Of a DNA stretch of 26,005 nt, positions 6,300-13,134 are shown piece after piece (positions within the stretch are counted from its first letter, which is position 1; every line of letters begins with the position of its first letter). The stretch comes from a virus, in IMG/VR virus record IMGVR_UViG_3300010354_018205, positions 1 through 26,005 of that record; one strand, given 5' to 3'. The notes below the pieces were generated by a model, which made no database searches, had not been told where the DNA came from, and saw only the letters and a program-made list of their open reading frames with translations. Both the position numbers and the translations under genes were made by a program.

Positions 6300-6869
6300 T
6301 TAAATTAACTCTCTTCTGAAATATATGTCCATGCTTTCCTCATTGAAAGAATTGTCTGTCCAACCAAGCGTCACTCCACTCAGTGTCATAGTTGCGCTAA
6401 GATTGCTTGGGGTTTCTGGTGGCAAAATCTTAGTTTTATTTCCGCCATCAATGTCATTGATGTCTTGATGTTCTCCCAAAGCTGGCATTTTTATGAATGC
6501 CAGTGCTTGAAAGGGAGAAAGTTTGTGACCAAATTGATTTACAAAAATATTTAAACCTTCTATTAAATTATATGTAAATCCTTCATAAATAAAACTTTTT
6601 GGAAGATCTTGTAAATATTCAGATTCTTCAATTATTGTTCTTGTTTGTTGTTTTTTATTTGTAAAAATATTATTTAACTTATTTAAATAATTTTCACTAA
6701 AAAAATTAGTATTGGTTTTGTCAATGGTTGAGATATTATTTTTTTTAACATTTAAATTTGAATACAAATAATCATTTAAATTTATTTTTTGGATATTTTT
6801 ATTTTTATCAAAATTTTTATTATTTTTGATAATATTAATTATATCATTTTTTACAGGATCATATCTCAT
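6300..6869 (-). CDS. Late phage protein ending in a partial FN3 domain
   Basis: 189 residues. The N-terminal 85 are extremely Asn/Lys/Ile-rich and repetitive (AT-rich codons), perhaps disordered. Residues 95-135 (LPKSFIYEGFTYNLIEGLNIF...) look ordered. The C-terminus PETPSNLSATMTLSGVTLGWTDNSFNEESMDIYFRRELI is the first half of an FN3 domain and stops where the next beta strands should begin. The following gene 3 nt downstream has its own FN3 domain at its C-terminus. A late promoter sits 5 nt upstream of the ATG. It may be a truncated structural protein. Confidence 0.62.
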   Translation of the reverse strand: MRYDPVKNDIINIIKNNKNFDKNKNIQKINLNDYLYSNLNVKKNNISTIDKTNTNFFSENYLNKLNNIFTNKKQQTRTIIEESEYLQDLPKSFIYEGFTYNLIEGLNIFVNQFGHKLSPFQALAFIKMPALGEHQDINDIDGGNKTKILPPETPSNLSATMTLSGVTLGWTDNSFNEESMDIYFRRELI

Positions 6870-6874
6870 AAAAG

Positions 6875-6882
6875 TATTTATC
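6875..6882 (-). promoter_or_regulatory. T4-type late promoter (GATAAATA)
   Basis: 5 nt (CTTTT) to the ATG at 6869. It abuts the divergent + promoter of the 6917 gene, with 2 nt between the elements. Confidence 0.68.
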
Positions 6883-6883
6883 T

Positions 6884-6910
6884 TTGTTTTTATATGGTTT
6901 GTGTTATAAT
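6884..6910 (+). promoter_or_regulatory. Extended -10 promoter, start predicted at the ATG
   Basis: TG-T-TATAAT (6902-6910) is an extended -10 element; the -35 (TTGTTT at 6884) is poor. 6 nt separate TATAAT from the ATG at 6917. Confidence 0.62.
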
Positions 6911-6916
6911 ATACTC

Positions 6917-7093
6917 ATGAATAAAAAAGAACTTGAAGAATTGATATATGATTTTGGTCACGTCATGTATAGATTGGGTAGAATGGAAACTGACGAAAAT
7001 TCTTCTACCAAAGAATATAATGCAATGACAAAGAAAAAAGAAGAACTCACCAAAAAATTTGATGAGTTCTTCAAAACTTCTATTAAAATGTAA
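6917..7093 (+). CDS. Small helical early-type protein
   Basis: 58 residues, MNKKELEELIYDFGHVMYRLG... , highly charged, with two predicted helices and a Lys-rich end. The start is the first ATG after a TATAAT box, 6 nt away, which excludes the longer frame from 6884. It ends tail-to-tail with the dockerin-repeat gene, stop codons touching. Family not recognised. Confidence 0.68.
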   Translation: MNKKELEELIYDFGHVMYRLGRMETDENSSTKEYNAMTKKKEELTKKFDEFFKTSIKM

Positions 7094-8131
7094 TTAACGA
7101 ATTCTGCGTCTACGTTGTTGTGTCATTCTTGTTGGTGGTACTCCTTGTGGTGTTGGGATTCCCCAATTTTGAAGAACTGATTGGAAATCTCCTCCACCTT
7201 GACCACCTAACGCAAGACCGAGATCTAAGCCGTCAACAACTCCATCACCATTCAAATCTCCTGGGGTTGGTGAACTGCCACCACCACCTTGTGTCGGTCT
7301 GTTATATTGACCTGTGACGGTATTTTGTTGGTTCAGAGAGCCAGTTGGCGATTGACCTGGGCTACCGGCCATAGTTGGTCTACCATATCCAGAAACTGTG
7401 TTTGGCGTACCAATTATACCTGTTGTAGAAACTTGTCCACCGCCACCACCACCACCTTGTGTCGGTCTGTTATATTGACCTGTGACGGTATTTTGTTGAT
7501 TTAATGAACCAGTTGGTGATTGACCTGGGCTACCGGCCATAGTTGGTCTACCATATCCAGAAACTGTATTCGGTGTGCCTATTACTCCTGTTGTGGAAAC
7601 TTGTCCACCGCCACCTCTTGGTGATCTGTTATATTGACCTGTAACTGTGTCGCTTGGTCTTAAGCTTGAAGATCCTGGAATTCTTCCTGGTGTTCCAGCA
7701 GGGCGCATTCCTCTTCCTGCGCCAACTGAAGTTACTTGAGTGTTCATTGGAACTGCTCCACCAATTTGTGTTTGTTGACCGACACCACCTAATTCTGTGG
7801 AACGCATTGCAGCACCACCTTGACCAAAATTTCCACCAAGAGCAAGCCCCAAATCAACACCATCAACTACACCGTCGCCATTATAATCATATGGTGAGTT
7901 GCTTTGTCCCCAAGAAGAAAGAACTCCTTGTACTTCTGCTGAATATTGATCACCAGAATTGACAGAATATCTATCACTGAGTGTGCTTGGGCCACCCATT
8001 TGTGCTGGTCTTGCCATTGTTTGATATGAAGCAACTGCTTCATTTATCATTTTTACTTCTTTTTCAAGTCTGTTGACTTGTTCTTGAAGTTGTTCGGATA
8101 AATTTTTGTAGTAGTTTGTAATATAATTCAT
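7094..8131 (-). CDS. Late protein with two dockerin-like calcium repeats around a tandem repeat core
   Basis: 345 residues. Residues 4-30 (ITNYYKNLSEQLQEQVNRLEKEV) form a coiled coil akin to 753, 2209 and 8166. Two dockerin-type loops are visible, YDYNGDGVVDGVDLGLALGG (about 82) and GDLNGDGVVDGLDLGLALGG (about 290), with D-x-N-x-D-G-x-x-D ligands. Between them is a Gly/Thr/Gln-rich repeat of 54-56 residues (QYNRPTQGGGG... VSGYGRPTMAGSPGQSPTG), present about two and a half times. The C-terminus MTQQRRRRIR is basic. The promoter TATAAATA lies 21 nt upstream with an AGGAAAC ribosome-binding site. Likely a virion protein with Ca-dependent fold; function unknown. Confidence 0.75.
   Translation of the reverse strand: MNYITNYYKNLSEQLQEQVNRLEKEVKMINEAVASYQTMARPAQMGGPSTLSDRYSVNSGDQYSAEVQGVLSSWGQSNSPYDYNGDGVVDGVDLGLALGGNFGQGGAAMRSTELGGVGQQTQIGGAVPMNTQVTSVGAGRGMRPAGTPGRIPGSSSLRPSDTVTGQYNRSPRGGGGQVSTTGVIGTPNTVSGYGRPTMAGSPGQSPTGSLNQQNTVTGQYNRPTQGGGGGGGQVSTTGIIGTPNTVSGYGRPTMAGSPGQSPTGSLNQQNTVTGQYNRPTQGGGGSSPTPGDLNGDGVVDGLDLGLALGGQGGGDFQSVLQNWGIPTPQGVPPTRMTQQRRRRIR
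7279..7640 (-). repeat. In-frame tandem repeat, period 168 then 162 bp
   Basis: The string gtgtcggtct recurs at 7291 and 7459 (168 bp apart), and a diverged copy begins near 7621 (162 bp). The repeat encodes the Gly-rich core of the dockerin-repeat protein. Unit length is a multiple of 3, so unit number could change without frame loss. Confidence 0.8.
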
Positions 8132-8152
8132 TGTTGTTTCCTGTAGTAAAAT

Positions 8153-8160
8153 TATTTATA
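8153..8160 (-). promoter_or_regulatory. Perfect T4 late promoter (TATAAATA)
   Basis: TATAAATA followed 21 nt downstream by the ATG at 8131 with AGGAAAC before it. This is the clearest leader-bearing late promoter in the window. Confidence 0.8.
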
Positions 8161-8165
8161 ATTTT

Positions 8166-8909
8166 TTATTTTTTAAGCCAACTATTTAATAATTTTTCTC
8201 TTTTTTCAGATTTTAATGTATTGGCCTTGTTTGAACTTTTTGTTTTTGATCCTTTAAGTTTTTCAATTTGATCTTTTAATTTTTTACCAAAAACTACGTC
8301 TGGAGTTTGTAAACTATATTGATCGGGCAAAGCATTTTGAAAGTTTGCAGTCATGTCTTGATTATTAAAAAGACCAAGTTTAGACAATCTTTGTTTTAAA
8401 TCTTGGGCCACATAATTGCTGGCTGCTTTATTTAAATTTTTCCAACCAATTTCAACATCTTGCTCTGGATCATCTTTTTCTGGAACCATTCCAGAATATT
8501 GACCAATGAATTGTTTTGCTCTTTCAAATGTGGCATCATCGAGACCAAAACCCATCCCAACACCAAGATTATTTGAATAGTGGGGTTTGTACGGAACAAC
8601 TTTTGTGTCTGTTCCAGGAATCATCCCTGGTTTTCCTTGACCTTTTAACGTTGCAGCAACAATTCCTTTGTTCCAAGACATGGCATCCGAACCACCGCCA
8701 ATGTCGCTATAAGAGTAAGTTCCGGCAACACCGCCTGCGTTTGGTACAGGTACTTTGCCGCTTGCGGCTGTCTGTGTTTTTTCAGTTGGAGTAAAAACAC
8801 CACCACCACCTTCAAGCAATTCTTGTTTTTGTTCTAATAATTTTTTAAGTTTAAAAACTTCGACTTCTAATTCCTCTGCCAGTAATTTGTATGGTGATTC
8901 AAAACTCAT
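8166..8909 (-). CDS. Late phage protein, coiled-coil N-terminus
   Basis: 247 residues. MSFESPYKLLAEELEVEVFK begins a heptad-like helix ending in LLEGGGG, a possible L-L-E processing site followed by a Gly linker. A Gly/Thr/Val-rich segment is next, with several PG and GYG-like turns, then a charged helical tail (KLKDQIEKLKGSKTKSSNK...) ending SWLKK. ATG overlaps the stop of the upstream gene (ATGA). No known enzyme motif; virion-associated by context. Confidence 0.7.
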   Translation of the reverse strand: MSFESPYKLLAEELEVEVFKLKKLLEQKQELLEGGGGVFTPTEKTQTAASGKVPVPNAGGVAGTYSYSDIGGGSDAMSWNKGIVAATLKGQGKPGMIPGTDTKVVPYKPHYSNNLGVGMGFGLDDATFERAKQFIGQYSGMVPEKDDPEQDVEIGWKNLNKAASNYVAQDLKQRLSKLGLFNNQDMTANFQNALPDQYSLQTPDVVFGKKLKDQIEKLKGSKTKSSNKANTLKSEKREKLLNSWLKK

Positions 8910-9106
8910 TTTAATGTTTCTCCAAATACTGATTTTAATATATCATCTATATTTGGTATATTTTGTCTTTGTAACTGGCTATAAAGTTGTTTTAAAACTT
9001 CTTGTTTCCATTGGGACAATCCATATTCTGTTGGGTTGTTTCTTCCCACTATCTGATCCTCTATGTTGTAGAGGTTACCTTCAGATATATTATTTTTTCT
9101 TTGCAC
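8906..9106 (-). CDS. Small late protein of unknown function (GTG start)
   Basis: 66 residues, MQRKNNISEG... IDDILKSVFGETLK. No internal Met exists, so the GTG at 9106, which overlaps the end of the upstream gene by 17 nt, is the best start. The stop overlaps the ATG of the next gene. Overlaps on both sides support a real, translationally coupled gene. No domain is recognised. Confidence 0.6.
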   Translation of the reverse strand: MQRKNNISEGNLYNIEDQIVGRNNPTEYGLSQWKQEVLKQLYSQLQRQNIPNIDDILKSVFGETLK

Positions 9107-9410
9107 GAAGCTTCTTCAAAGTAAGAGCAAGACGAGCACGCTTTCCAAGCTTGCCGCCTTTTTCTGCGGCCTTTTCAAGTTTGCCCATAGGAATATTTTT
9201 GCCTTCTTTTACTTTCAAAGATTTATGAAGAGCTCCTGGTTTCTTGATTGCCCCTTGAATCCAATTTTTCTTTTCGTTTAAGGCGTATTCAAGCAAAACA
9301 TTATCATCTTCAAATAAATTTTGAATAATATCGTCAGCAATGTCAAGTTCTTCTCTTAAAAGTTCTACTTGTGCAATAAGTTGTTTAATTTGAATTATTG
9401 TTGGGTCCAT
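9090..9410 (-). CDS. Basic phage protein with GALHKSL motif
   Basis: 106 residues. The first 40 are an acidic helix (LIAQVELLREELDIADDIIQ). From about 47, KKNWIQGAIKKPGALHKSLKVK, KNIPMGKLEKAAEKGGKLGKRARLALTLK resembles a recurring motif I know from phage and large virus proteins of unknown role: a short helical W-I-x-x-A-I-x-K-P-G-A-L-H segment followed by a basic helix. The tail is strongly basic (RAKKK), suggesting DNA or RNA contact. First gene of its late unit: the TATAAATA promoter ends 5 nt before the ATG. Confidence 0.75.
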   Translation of the reverse strand: MDPTIIQIKQLIAQVELLREELDIADDIIQNLFEDDNVLLEYALNEKKNWIQGAIKKPGALHKSLKVKEGKNIPMGKLEKAAEKGGKLGKRARLALTLKKLRAKKK

Positions 9411-9415
9411 GAAAG

Positions 9416-9427
9416 TATTTATAAATA
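9416..9427. promoter_or_regulatory. Bidirectional late promoter from one palindrome
   Basis: TATTTATAAATA contains TATAAATA on both strands, overlapping by 4 nt. It faces the ATG at 9410 (minus, 5 nt) and at 9435 (plus, 7 nt), so one 12-bp site may fire in both directions. Confidence 0.72.
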
Positions 9428-9434
9428 TTAAGTA

Positions 9435-9893
9435 ATGTTGATAGATTATAACTACAAAGTTTATTTGTCTGGAATCACCTTTTCTGGTGCAACTTATGCG
9501 TTTACACCTCCCTTCAAAAATAATAAAGGGTTTATATATTCTCCAGCCATAAGTAATAATTATGAAGATTTAGACACGCTTGCGGGAAGAGCTTACTTAC
9601 AAAAAATTGTATTTATGGACCCCAATGGAAATGACGTAGAGTTTGACGTTAACGCCAATAACATTGGGGGAATATTTTATTCTGGTTCTTTGGTGGATTA
9701 TTATGCTCAATTTATGCCCAATGCAACTAATTTAAGATATAATAATCTGAGAATAGGAACATTTGCTTCAACCGATGCCAACACAATTTTTATGCCAATA
9801 AAATATAAAAAAATGATATTCAGCCTATCTAATGATGCTCCCACCCCACCAGTAACATGGACCGACACAATAAAATTATTTACTCTTTACTAA
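9435..9893 (+). CDS. Late beta-rich phage protein, probable virion protein
   Basis: 152 residues, MLIDYNYKVYLSGITFSGAT... ending DTIKLFTLY. It is rich in Asn, Gly, Tyr and alternating hydrophobic residues, as in beta-sandwich structural proteins. It lacks a signal peptide and enzyme motifs. It is the first of three small late genes with similar C-terminal endings (LFTLY, AYELF, VYELF), so it may belong to the same family. Late promoter 7 nt upstream. A decoration or fiber role is inferred. Confidence 0.65.
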   Translation: MLIDYNYKVYLSGITFSGATYAFTPPFKNNKGFIYSPAISNNYEDLDTLAGRAYLQKIVFMDPNGNDVEFDVNANNIGGIFYSGSLVDYYAQFMPNATNLRYNNLRIGTFASTDANTIFMPIKYKKMIFSLSNDAPTPPVTWTDTIKLFTLY

Positions 9894-9894
9894 A

Positions 9895-10194
9895 ATGAGA
9901 CTATACAATAATTTAAAAAAATACACAGGAACCATAACCAAAAAAAATAAAGGTGTTTTGGTTGTTTATGAGTCTTCTAATTCAAGTACACCTATTATCG
10001 TTGCTACCTTGAGTGTTGTTAATACAGATAATACTTCCTCAACTGTAACTTTGGGCGCTTATCCCGCAACAGATATTAATGGTAATCCAATTTTTATTGG
10101 TACAAATGAAACAAGCTATGTATTTTTTCCATTTTCTATATCTGGCATCACTTTGGGTACAGGCGGTTCAGTTTCTGCTTATGAACTCTTCTAA
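9895..10194 (+). CDS. Small late beta-rich protein, paralogue of the next gene
   Basis: 99 residues, MRLYNNLKKYTGTITKKNKG ... SVSAYELF. It shares the opening MR-x-[YF]-N-N-x-K and the final V-[SY]-x-Y-E-L-F-type ending with the gene at 10203. ATG follows one nt after the TAA of the upstream gene (coupled). Probable virion protein by context and composition; the family is unknown. Confidence 0.65.
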   Translation: MRLYNNLKKYTGTITKKNKGVLVVYESSNSSTPIIVATLSVVNTDNTSSTVTLGAYPATDINGNPIFIGTNETSYVFFPFSISGITLGTGGSVSAYELF

Positions 10195-10197
10195 ATA
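10190..10197 (+). promoter_or_regulatory. Late promoter containing the upstream stop codon (TCTAAATA)
   Basis: TCTAAATA, 5 nt before the ATG at 10203. Its TAA (10192-10194) is the stop of the gene at 9895. Confidence 0.6.
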
Positions 10198-10202
10198 ATA
10201 GT

Positions 10203-10457
10203 ATGAGAACTTTCAATAATGTAAAATTCTTTGGAACTGGTACTGCCGGTGCAACCGGGGCCAAACAAAATGAAGCAATTCTTATTAGAAATGGTACTGG
10301 AACAAACACTATAACACTTCAATGCATCAATCCTGAAGGTGCTGTTGTTCCTGTTGGACCGCTTTCGGTTGCAGCAAATAGTGCAGTTATGTGGCCAACA
10401 TATGTGTATGGTTTCACTGCCAGCAGTGCAAACGTCACTGTATACGAACTGTTCTAA
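10203..10457 (+). CDS. Small late beta-rich protein, second paralogue
   Basis: 84 residues, MRTFNNVKFFGTGTAGATGA ... NVTVYELF. Gly/Thr/Ala-rich, likely beta fold. It is related to the upstream product at both ends, so I infer a local duplication followed by divergence and loss of 15 residues. The late promoter overlaps the previous stop. Function unknown; decoration protein or fiber tip is one idea. Confidence 0.65.
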   Translation: MRTFNNVKFFGTGTAGATGAKQNEAILIRNGTGTNTITLQCINPEGAVVPVGPLSVAANSAVMWPTYVYGFTASSANVTVYELF

Positions 10458-10459
10458 TT

Positions 10460-10666
10460 ATGCAAAAAAATCATCGGTGTCTTGTGACCAATCAAAGGTT
10501 AAACCCCGGAGAATGGTATTGGTATTCGTGGGAGATGGAAGCACCGATATCTGCTTCCGGAATGGCAGAAATAGAACAAAGAAGATTTGATCCAGACGAT
10601 GAATTCGCCAAAATTATTTGGGAAGAGTGGTGTTGGTCAAAAGAAATTGGTCAACCAGATCTTTAA
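10460..10666 (+). CDS. Small acidic, Trp-rich protein of unknown function
   Basis: 68 residues from the ATG at 10460, 2 nt after the upstream stop: MQKNHRCLVTNQRLNPGEWY ... KEIGQPDL. Trp is frequent (six) and acid residues dominate its second half. The longer frame opening at 10391 runs through the end of the previous gene and is not favoured. No domain is recognised. Convergent with the minus gene ending at 10676. Confidence 0.55.
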   Translation: MQKNHRCLVTNQRLNPGEWYWYSWEMEAPISASGMAEIEQRRFDPDDEFAKIIWEEWCWSKEIGQPDL

Positions 10667-10675
10667 TTATCAATT

Positions 10676-12259
10676 TTATCGAGTTCTATATTTTTTCAAA
10701 AGAACTCTGTCAAGATAATCTTGTGCTGCTTTTGGTGTTTGAGAATTCAAACTAACTGGAGATATTCCTTGCAGAATTCCTGTTTCCACTTCAGGTGCGA
10801 ATTCTCTTGCTTCTTTTGCTTTTCTCTCATCAGTATCAAGCATTTGATTCAACATTCGTGCAACACGATTCATAAATGCCGTTTCGGATGGAGTTTCACC
10901 TCTATTATCTTCACTGAATCGATTTATTTTTTTACCACCAATTCCCAAGAATCCACCTTGAGTAGCTTGTCTTCCGCCAAATAATTTATGTGCTTCACCT
11001 CTTTGCAATGCGTAAGCTGCCATTGCTAATTTTTCTTGTTCACTTAATTTATTCCATGCTTCTGATTCTGGTACAACATAACCCTTAAATTCTGGAATTT
11101 TAACACCAAGATTTACTTGTGGAATCTCTGGTTTTTTTGTTGTTTCAATTTCTTGTTCTGGAAATATTGGAAATTGTCCTCTTTCAACATCAAATGGGAA
11201 GTTATCTTGAGGTGCTGGTGCTGGTGCTGGTTCTGGAAATATTGGAAATTGTCCTCTTTCAACATCAAATGGGAAGTTACCTTGAGGCATTGCAGTTGGA
11301 ACAGAAGTAGAAACAGTAGAAGGTTTAGTTGGTATTTCTGGCATTCTCTTGACAACCGAGCTTCCTTTATTCTTCTGTTTTCTAGCTCTGCTTTCTGGAG
11401 TTGTAGGTGCTAAAGCTCCGCCTTCAACTTTATCATACCAAGCCTTTGGTGTTCCAAACTGTGGAATATTTTTTGGCCTACCACGCATAGTATAAAATTG
11501 CGGAGTATTGTAAGCTGGTGATTCACCGGGACCAGCTGTTGGCGACCAAGTTGGCGAACCTTTTGCAGCAAGATCAAAAAATAATTGACGGTGTTGTGGA
11601 TTTCTTGGGTCGTAATCTTGACCAGTCGCGGTTTTAAAATCACCTTGAGTTACTTGATAAACTGGGCTAATTTTTGAAGCTGATTTTCTTTCTGCATCAA
11701 CGGCTGCTGAAGCTTGTCTTGATTTTTCAAAAGCCTCTTCTGAACCTTCTTTGCCCATTAGGTCAAATGCACTTTTTGCTGCATCATAAGCTTCTTGTTC
11801 TGCTGCTGTTTTTGGTGTTGTGGTAAAGGTTCCAAAAGGCAAATTGGAAAATTGTTTTCCAGCTTTAACTCTTTGTATTCCTGTTTCTAATTTTTTACCT
11901 TGTTCATCTCTAATTCTTTCTTGACCTTCTGGGCTTAATTGATCTTCTAGTTCTGCAATTTTACTTGCAACCCCAGGGTCTACACCACCACTAGCTTCTT
12001 GTCTGGCTGCAACCCTTTTCATTCTATTCAAAAGATCTTGTGCTTCTTTTGTTTTTGCTTTTACCATTCCGCCAAGTCTTTTTTGGAAATCATAATCTGG
12101 ACTATCAGATACAACTGATGGGCTGTAACTTGTCGCGGGTGCTGGTGCAGTTGTTGGTGCGCTTGCACCTCCGGTGGTTGGCATATAATAAAAAGAACCA
12201 CCTGTTCCTAGTGAGGCTTCAGTTACATAAGAAATGATAAAGTCAGAAAGTTTTTTCAT
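10676..12259 (-). CDS. Large late protein with capsid-targeting-like leader
   Basis: 527 residues. MKKLSDFIISYVTE|ASLG has an L-x-E-type (V-T-E) end at residue 14 and may be a cleaved targeting peptide. Then comes an Ala/Pro/Thr-rich linker, a charged helical segment (about 60-190), an ordered core around VYQVTQGDFKTATGQDY and Pro/Trp-rich parts. The 25-residue duplication QGNFPFDVERGQFPIFPEP occurs twice, near 300-355. The C-terminal helical stretch precedes YRTR. A clear AGGAT ribosome-binding site precedes the ATG, 13 nt after the upstream stop. No enzyme motif; virion-internal role inferred. Confidence 0.7.
   Translation of the reverse strand: MKKLSDFIISYVTEASLGTGGSFYYMPTTGGASAPTTAPAPATSYSPSVVSDSPDYDFQKRLGGMVKAKTKEAQDLLNRMKRVAARQEASGGVDPGVASKIAELEDQLSPEGQERIRDEQGKKLETGIQRVKAGKQFSNLPFGTFTTTPKTAAEQEAYDAAKSAFDLMGKEGSEEAFEKSRQASAAVDAERKSASKISPVYQVTQGDFKTATGQDYDPRNPQHRQLFFDLAAKGSPTWSPTAGPGESPAYNTPQFYTMRGRPKNIPQFGTPKAWYDKVEGGALAPTTPESRARKQKNKGSSVVKRMPEIPTKPSTVSTSVPTAMPQGNFPFDVERGQFPIFPEPAPAPAPQDNFPFDVERGQFPIFPEQEIETTKKPEIPQVNLGVKIPEFKGYVVPESEAWNKLSEQEKLAMAAYALQRGEAHKLFGGRQATQGGFLGIGGKKINRFSEDNRGETPSETAFMNRVARMLNQMLDTDERKAKEAREFAPEVETGILQGISPVSLNSQTPKAAQDYLDRVLLKKYRTR
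11161..11283 (-). repeat. In-frame duplication, 75-bp unit
   Basis: The 48-nt segment starting gaaatattgg recurs at 11161 and 11236, separated by 75 bp, almost without change. It duplicates the FPFDVERGQFPIFPE segment of the 10676-12259 protein, with an Ala-Pro linker. Near-identity suggests a recent event. Confidence 0.85.
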
Positions 12260-12272
12260 TTTTTATCCTGTG

Positions 12273-12845
12273 TTACGGTCTTTCACCTTGTCTGCCGGTG
12301 TAACCACTTTCACGTCTTTCCCAATCTCTCATTTCATAATCTTCTTCTTCCGCTGCCAATTCTTCTTCTCTACCAACTCTAATACCTCTTTGAAGACTGG
12401 GATATCTGGCCATCATAGATGGATCAACAGCACCCATTACGTTATCTGAAGCATCGGCCTCAACATCAAATGCATCGGCATCTCCATCACCGTCAACATC
12501 TGTAACTTGTAAATCTTTTTTAACAGGATTAGTACCACCCAAAGCTCTGTTTATTGCCATCATCGCTTGGGGGTCCAATTTATGGATTGTTCCGATGGCT
12601 TTCTTTTCTGCTGCTATTTTTGCTTTAATTTGTTCTGATGTTAAATTTTCGTCACCGGGGCGAATTTTAATATCTTTTGGATATTGTTTGTGCAACCCTT
12701 TTGAAATATCGCTCAAAGGACCGCCGTTTGATTCATTTAATTGAACTTGTTTAGAATAAATTTTTGATTCAGAAAGCAATTTTGCTTTCATAGCAGCTGC
12801 ATTTAGTTCATGAATCCATGAATACGTGTTAATTTTCTTTGCCAT
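12273..12845 (-). CDS. Late protein with EF-hand-like calcium loop and capsid-targeting-like N-terminus
   Basis: 190 residues from MAKKINTYSW. This start is chosen because the late promoter TCTAAATA ends 5 nt before it, and a longer frame to 12896 would cross the promoter. L-S-E at 24-26 and L-N-E around 37-39 are possible prohead-protease sites. TDVDGDGDADAFDVE (about 115-130) is a D-x-D-G-D-x-D calcium loop. The tail is Arg/Glu-rich. First gene of the unit with 10676-12259; overlapping regulation with the divergent early promoter at 12860. Role unknown. Confidence 0.7.
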   Translation of the reverse strand: MAKKINTYSWIHELNAAAMKAKLLSESKIYSKQVQLNESNGGPLSDISKGLHKQYPKDIKIRPGDENLTSEQIKAKIAAEKKAIGTIHKLDPQAMMAINRALGGTNPVKKDLQVTDVDGDGDADAFDVEADASDNVMGAVDPSMMARYPSLQRGIRVGREEELAAEEEDYEMRDWERRESGYTGRQGERP

Positions 12846-12850
12846 AGAAA

Positions 12851-12858
12851 TATTTAGA
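12851..12858 (-). promoter_or_regulatory. T4-type late promoter (TCTAAATA)
   Basis: 5 nt (TTTCT) to the ATG at 12845. It lies 1 nt from the -35 box of the divergent + promoter, so late and early transcription face away from one another here. Confidence 0.66.
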
Positions 12859-12859
12859 T

Positions 12860-12887
12860 TTGACTTTACTTTAATAAAGCGTATAAT
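12860..12887 (+). promoter_or_regulatory. Sigma70-type promoter for the early cluster
   Basis: TTGACT (12860-12865), 16-bp spacer, TATAAT (12882-12887), then 7 nt to the ATG at 12895. Confidence 0.75.
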
Positions 12888-12894
12888 TATATTC

Positions 12895-13020
12895 ATGGAT
12901 ATTAATGGTCAGGCAGGAAAGGGCGATACTTACCGCCCGGTTGATTATAAGACTTGGTGTAAAAATTTTGATGAAATATTCAAAAAGAAAAAGACCAAGA
13001 AAAAAAGCAAAAAGAAGTAA
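12895..13020 (+). CDS. Small basic protein with GKGDTYRPVD motif
   Basis: 41 residues, MDINGQAGKGDTYRPVDYKT... ending in KKKK-rich sequence. A G-K-G-D-x-Y-R-P-V-D core followed by an N-x-D-x-I-F segment recurs in short proteins of many tailed phages. The role is unknown, though the basic tail suggests nucleic-acid contact. Its ATG lies 7 nt after TATAAT. tRNA-Gly begins 5 nt after the stop. Too short for typical ORF finders, but the motif is good evidence. Confidence 0.7.
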   Translation: MDINGQAGKGDTYRPVDYKTWCKNFDEIFKKKKTKKKSKKK

Positions 13021-13025
13021 AATTT

Positions 13026-13097
13026 GCGGGTGTAACTCAATGGCAGAGTGCAAGCCTTCCAAGCTTGATGTTGAGGGTTCGACCCCCTTCACCCGCT
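13026..13097 (+). tRNA. tRNA-Gly (anticodon TCC)
   Basis: Acceptor GCGGGTG (13026-13032) pairs with CACCCGC (13090-13096), discriminator T. Anticodon stem CAAGC/GCTTG with loop CTTCCAA gives TCC. T-arm GAGGGTTCGACCCCC. No CCA. An early promoter begins 3 nt later. Confidence 0.93.
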
Positions 13098-13100
13098 TTC

Positions 13101-13128
13101 TTGACAATTCCAAATAAGGATGTATAAT
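13101..13128 (+). promoter_or_regulatory. Near-consensus sigma70 promoter
   Basis: TTGACA (13101-13106), 16-bp spacer, TATAAT (13123-13128), then 6 nt to the ATG at 13135. Both boxes match consensus exactly. Confidence 0.85.
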
Positions 13129-13134
13129 ACTCAT

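Noticed and set aside
4872-6869. One gene split by a frameshift between 6296 and 6300.
   Set aside because: The upstream product ends with a clean TAA and the next starts 3 nt later with its own ATG. The FN3 half-domain does not continue in another frame of the downstream N-terminus.
7279-7640. CRISPR-like spaced repeats.
   Set aside because: The 162/168-bp units are in frame, lie inside a gene, and have no short palindromic repeat with unique spacers.
8755-9228. A 157-codon + frame over the minus genes at 8166-9410.
   Set aside because: Shadow frame rich in Phe, Leu, Ser and Cys; it crosses three coupled minus genes with clear protein features.
12905-13117. A 70-codon + frame running through tRNA-Gly.
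   Set aside because: It uses a non-ATG start in another frame from the well-supported 41-codon gene, and it runs through the tRNA.
13120-13134. Upstream ATG for the small basic protein (MYNTH).
   Set aside because: It lies within the -10 region of a consensus promoter, so it could not be in the mRNA from that promoter.
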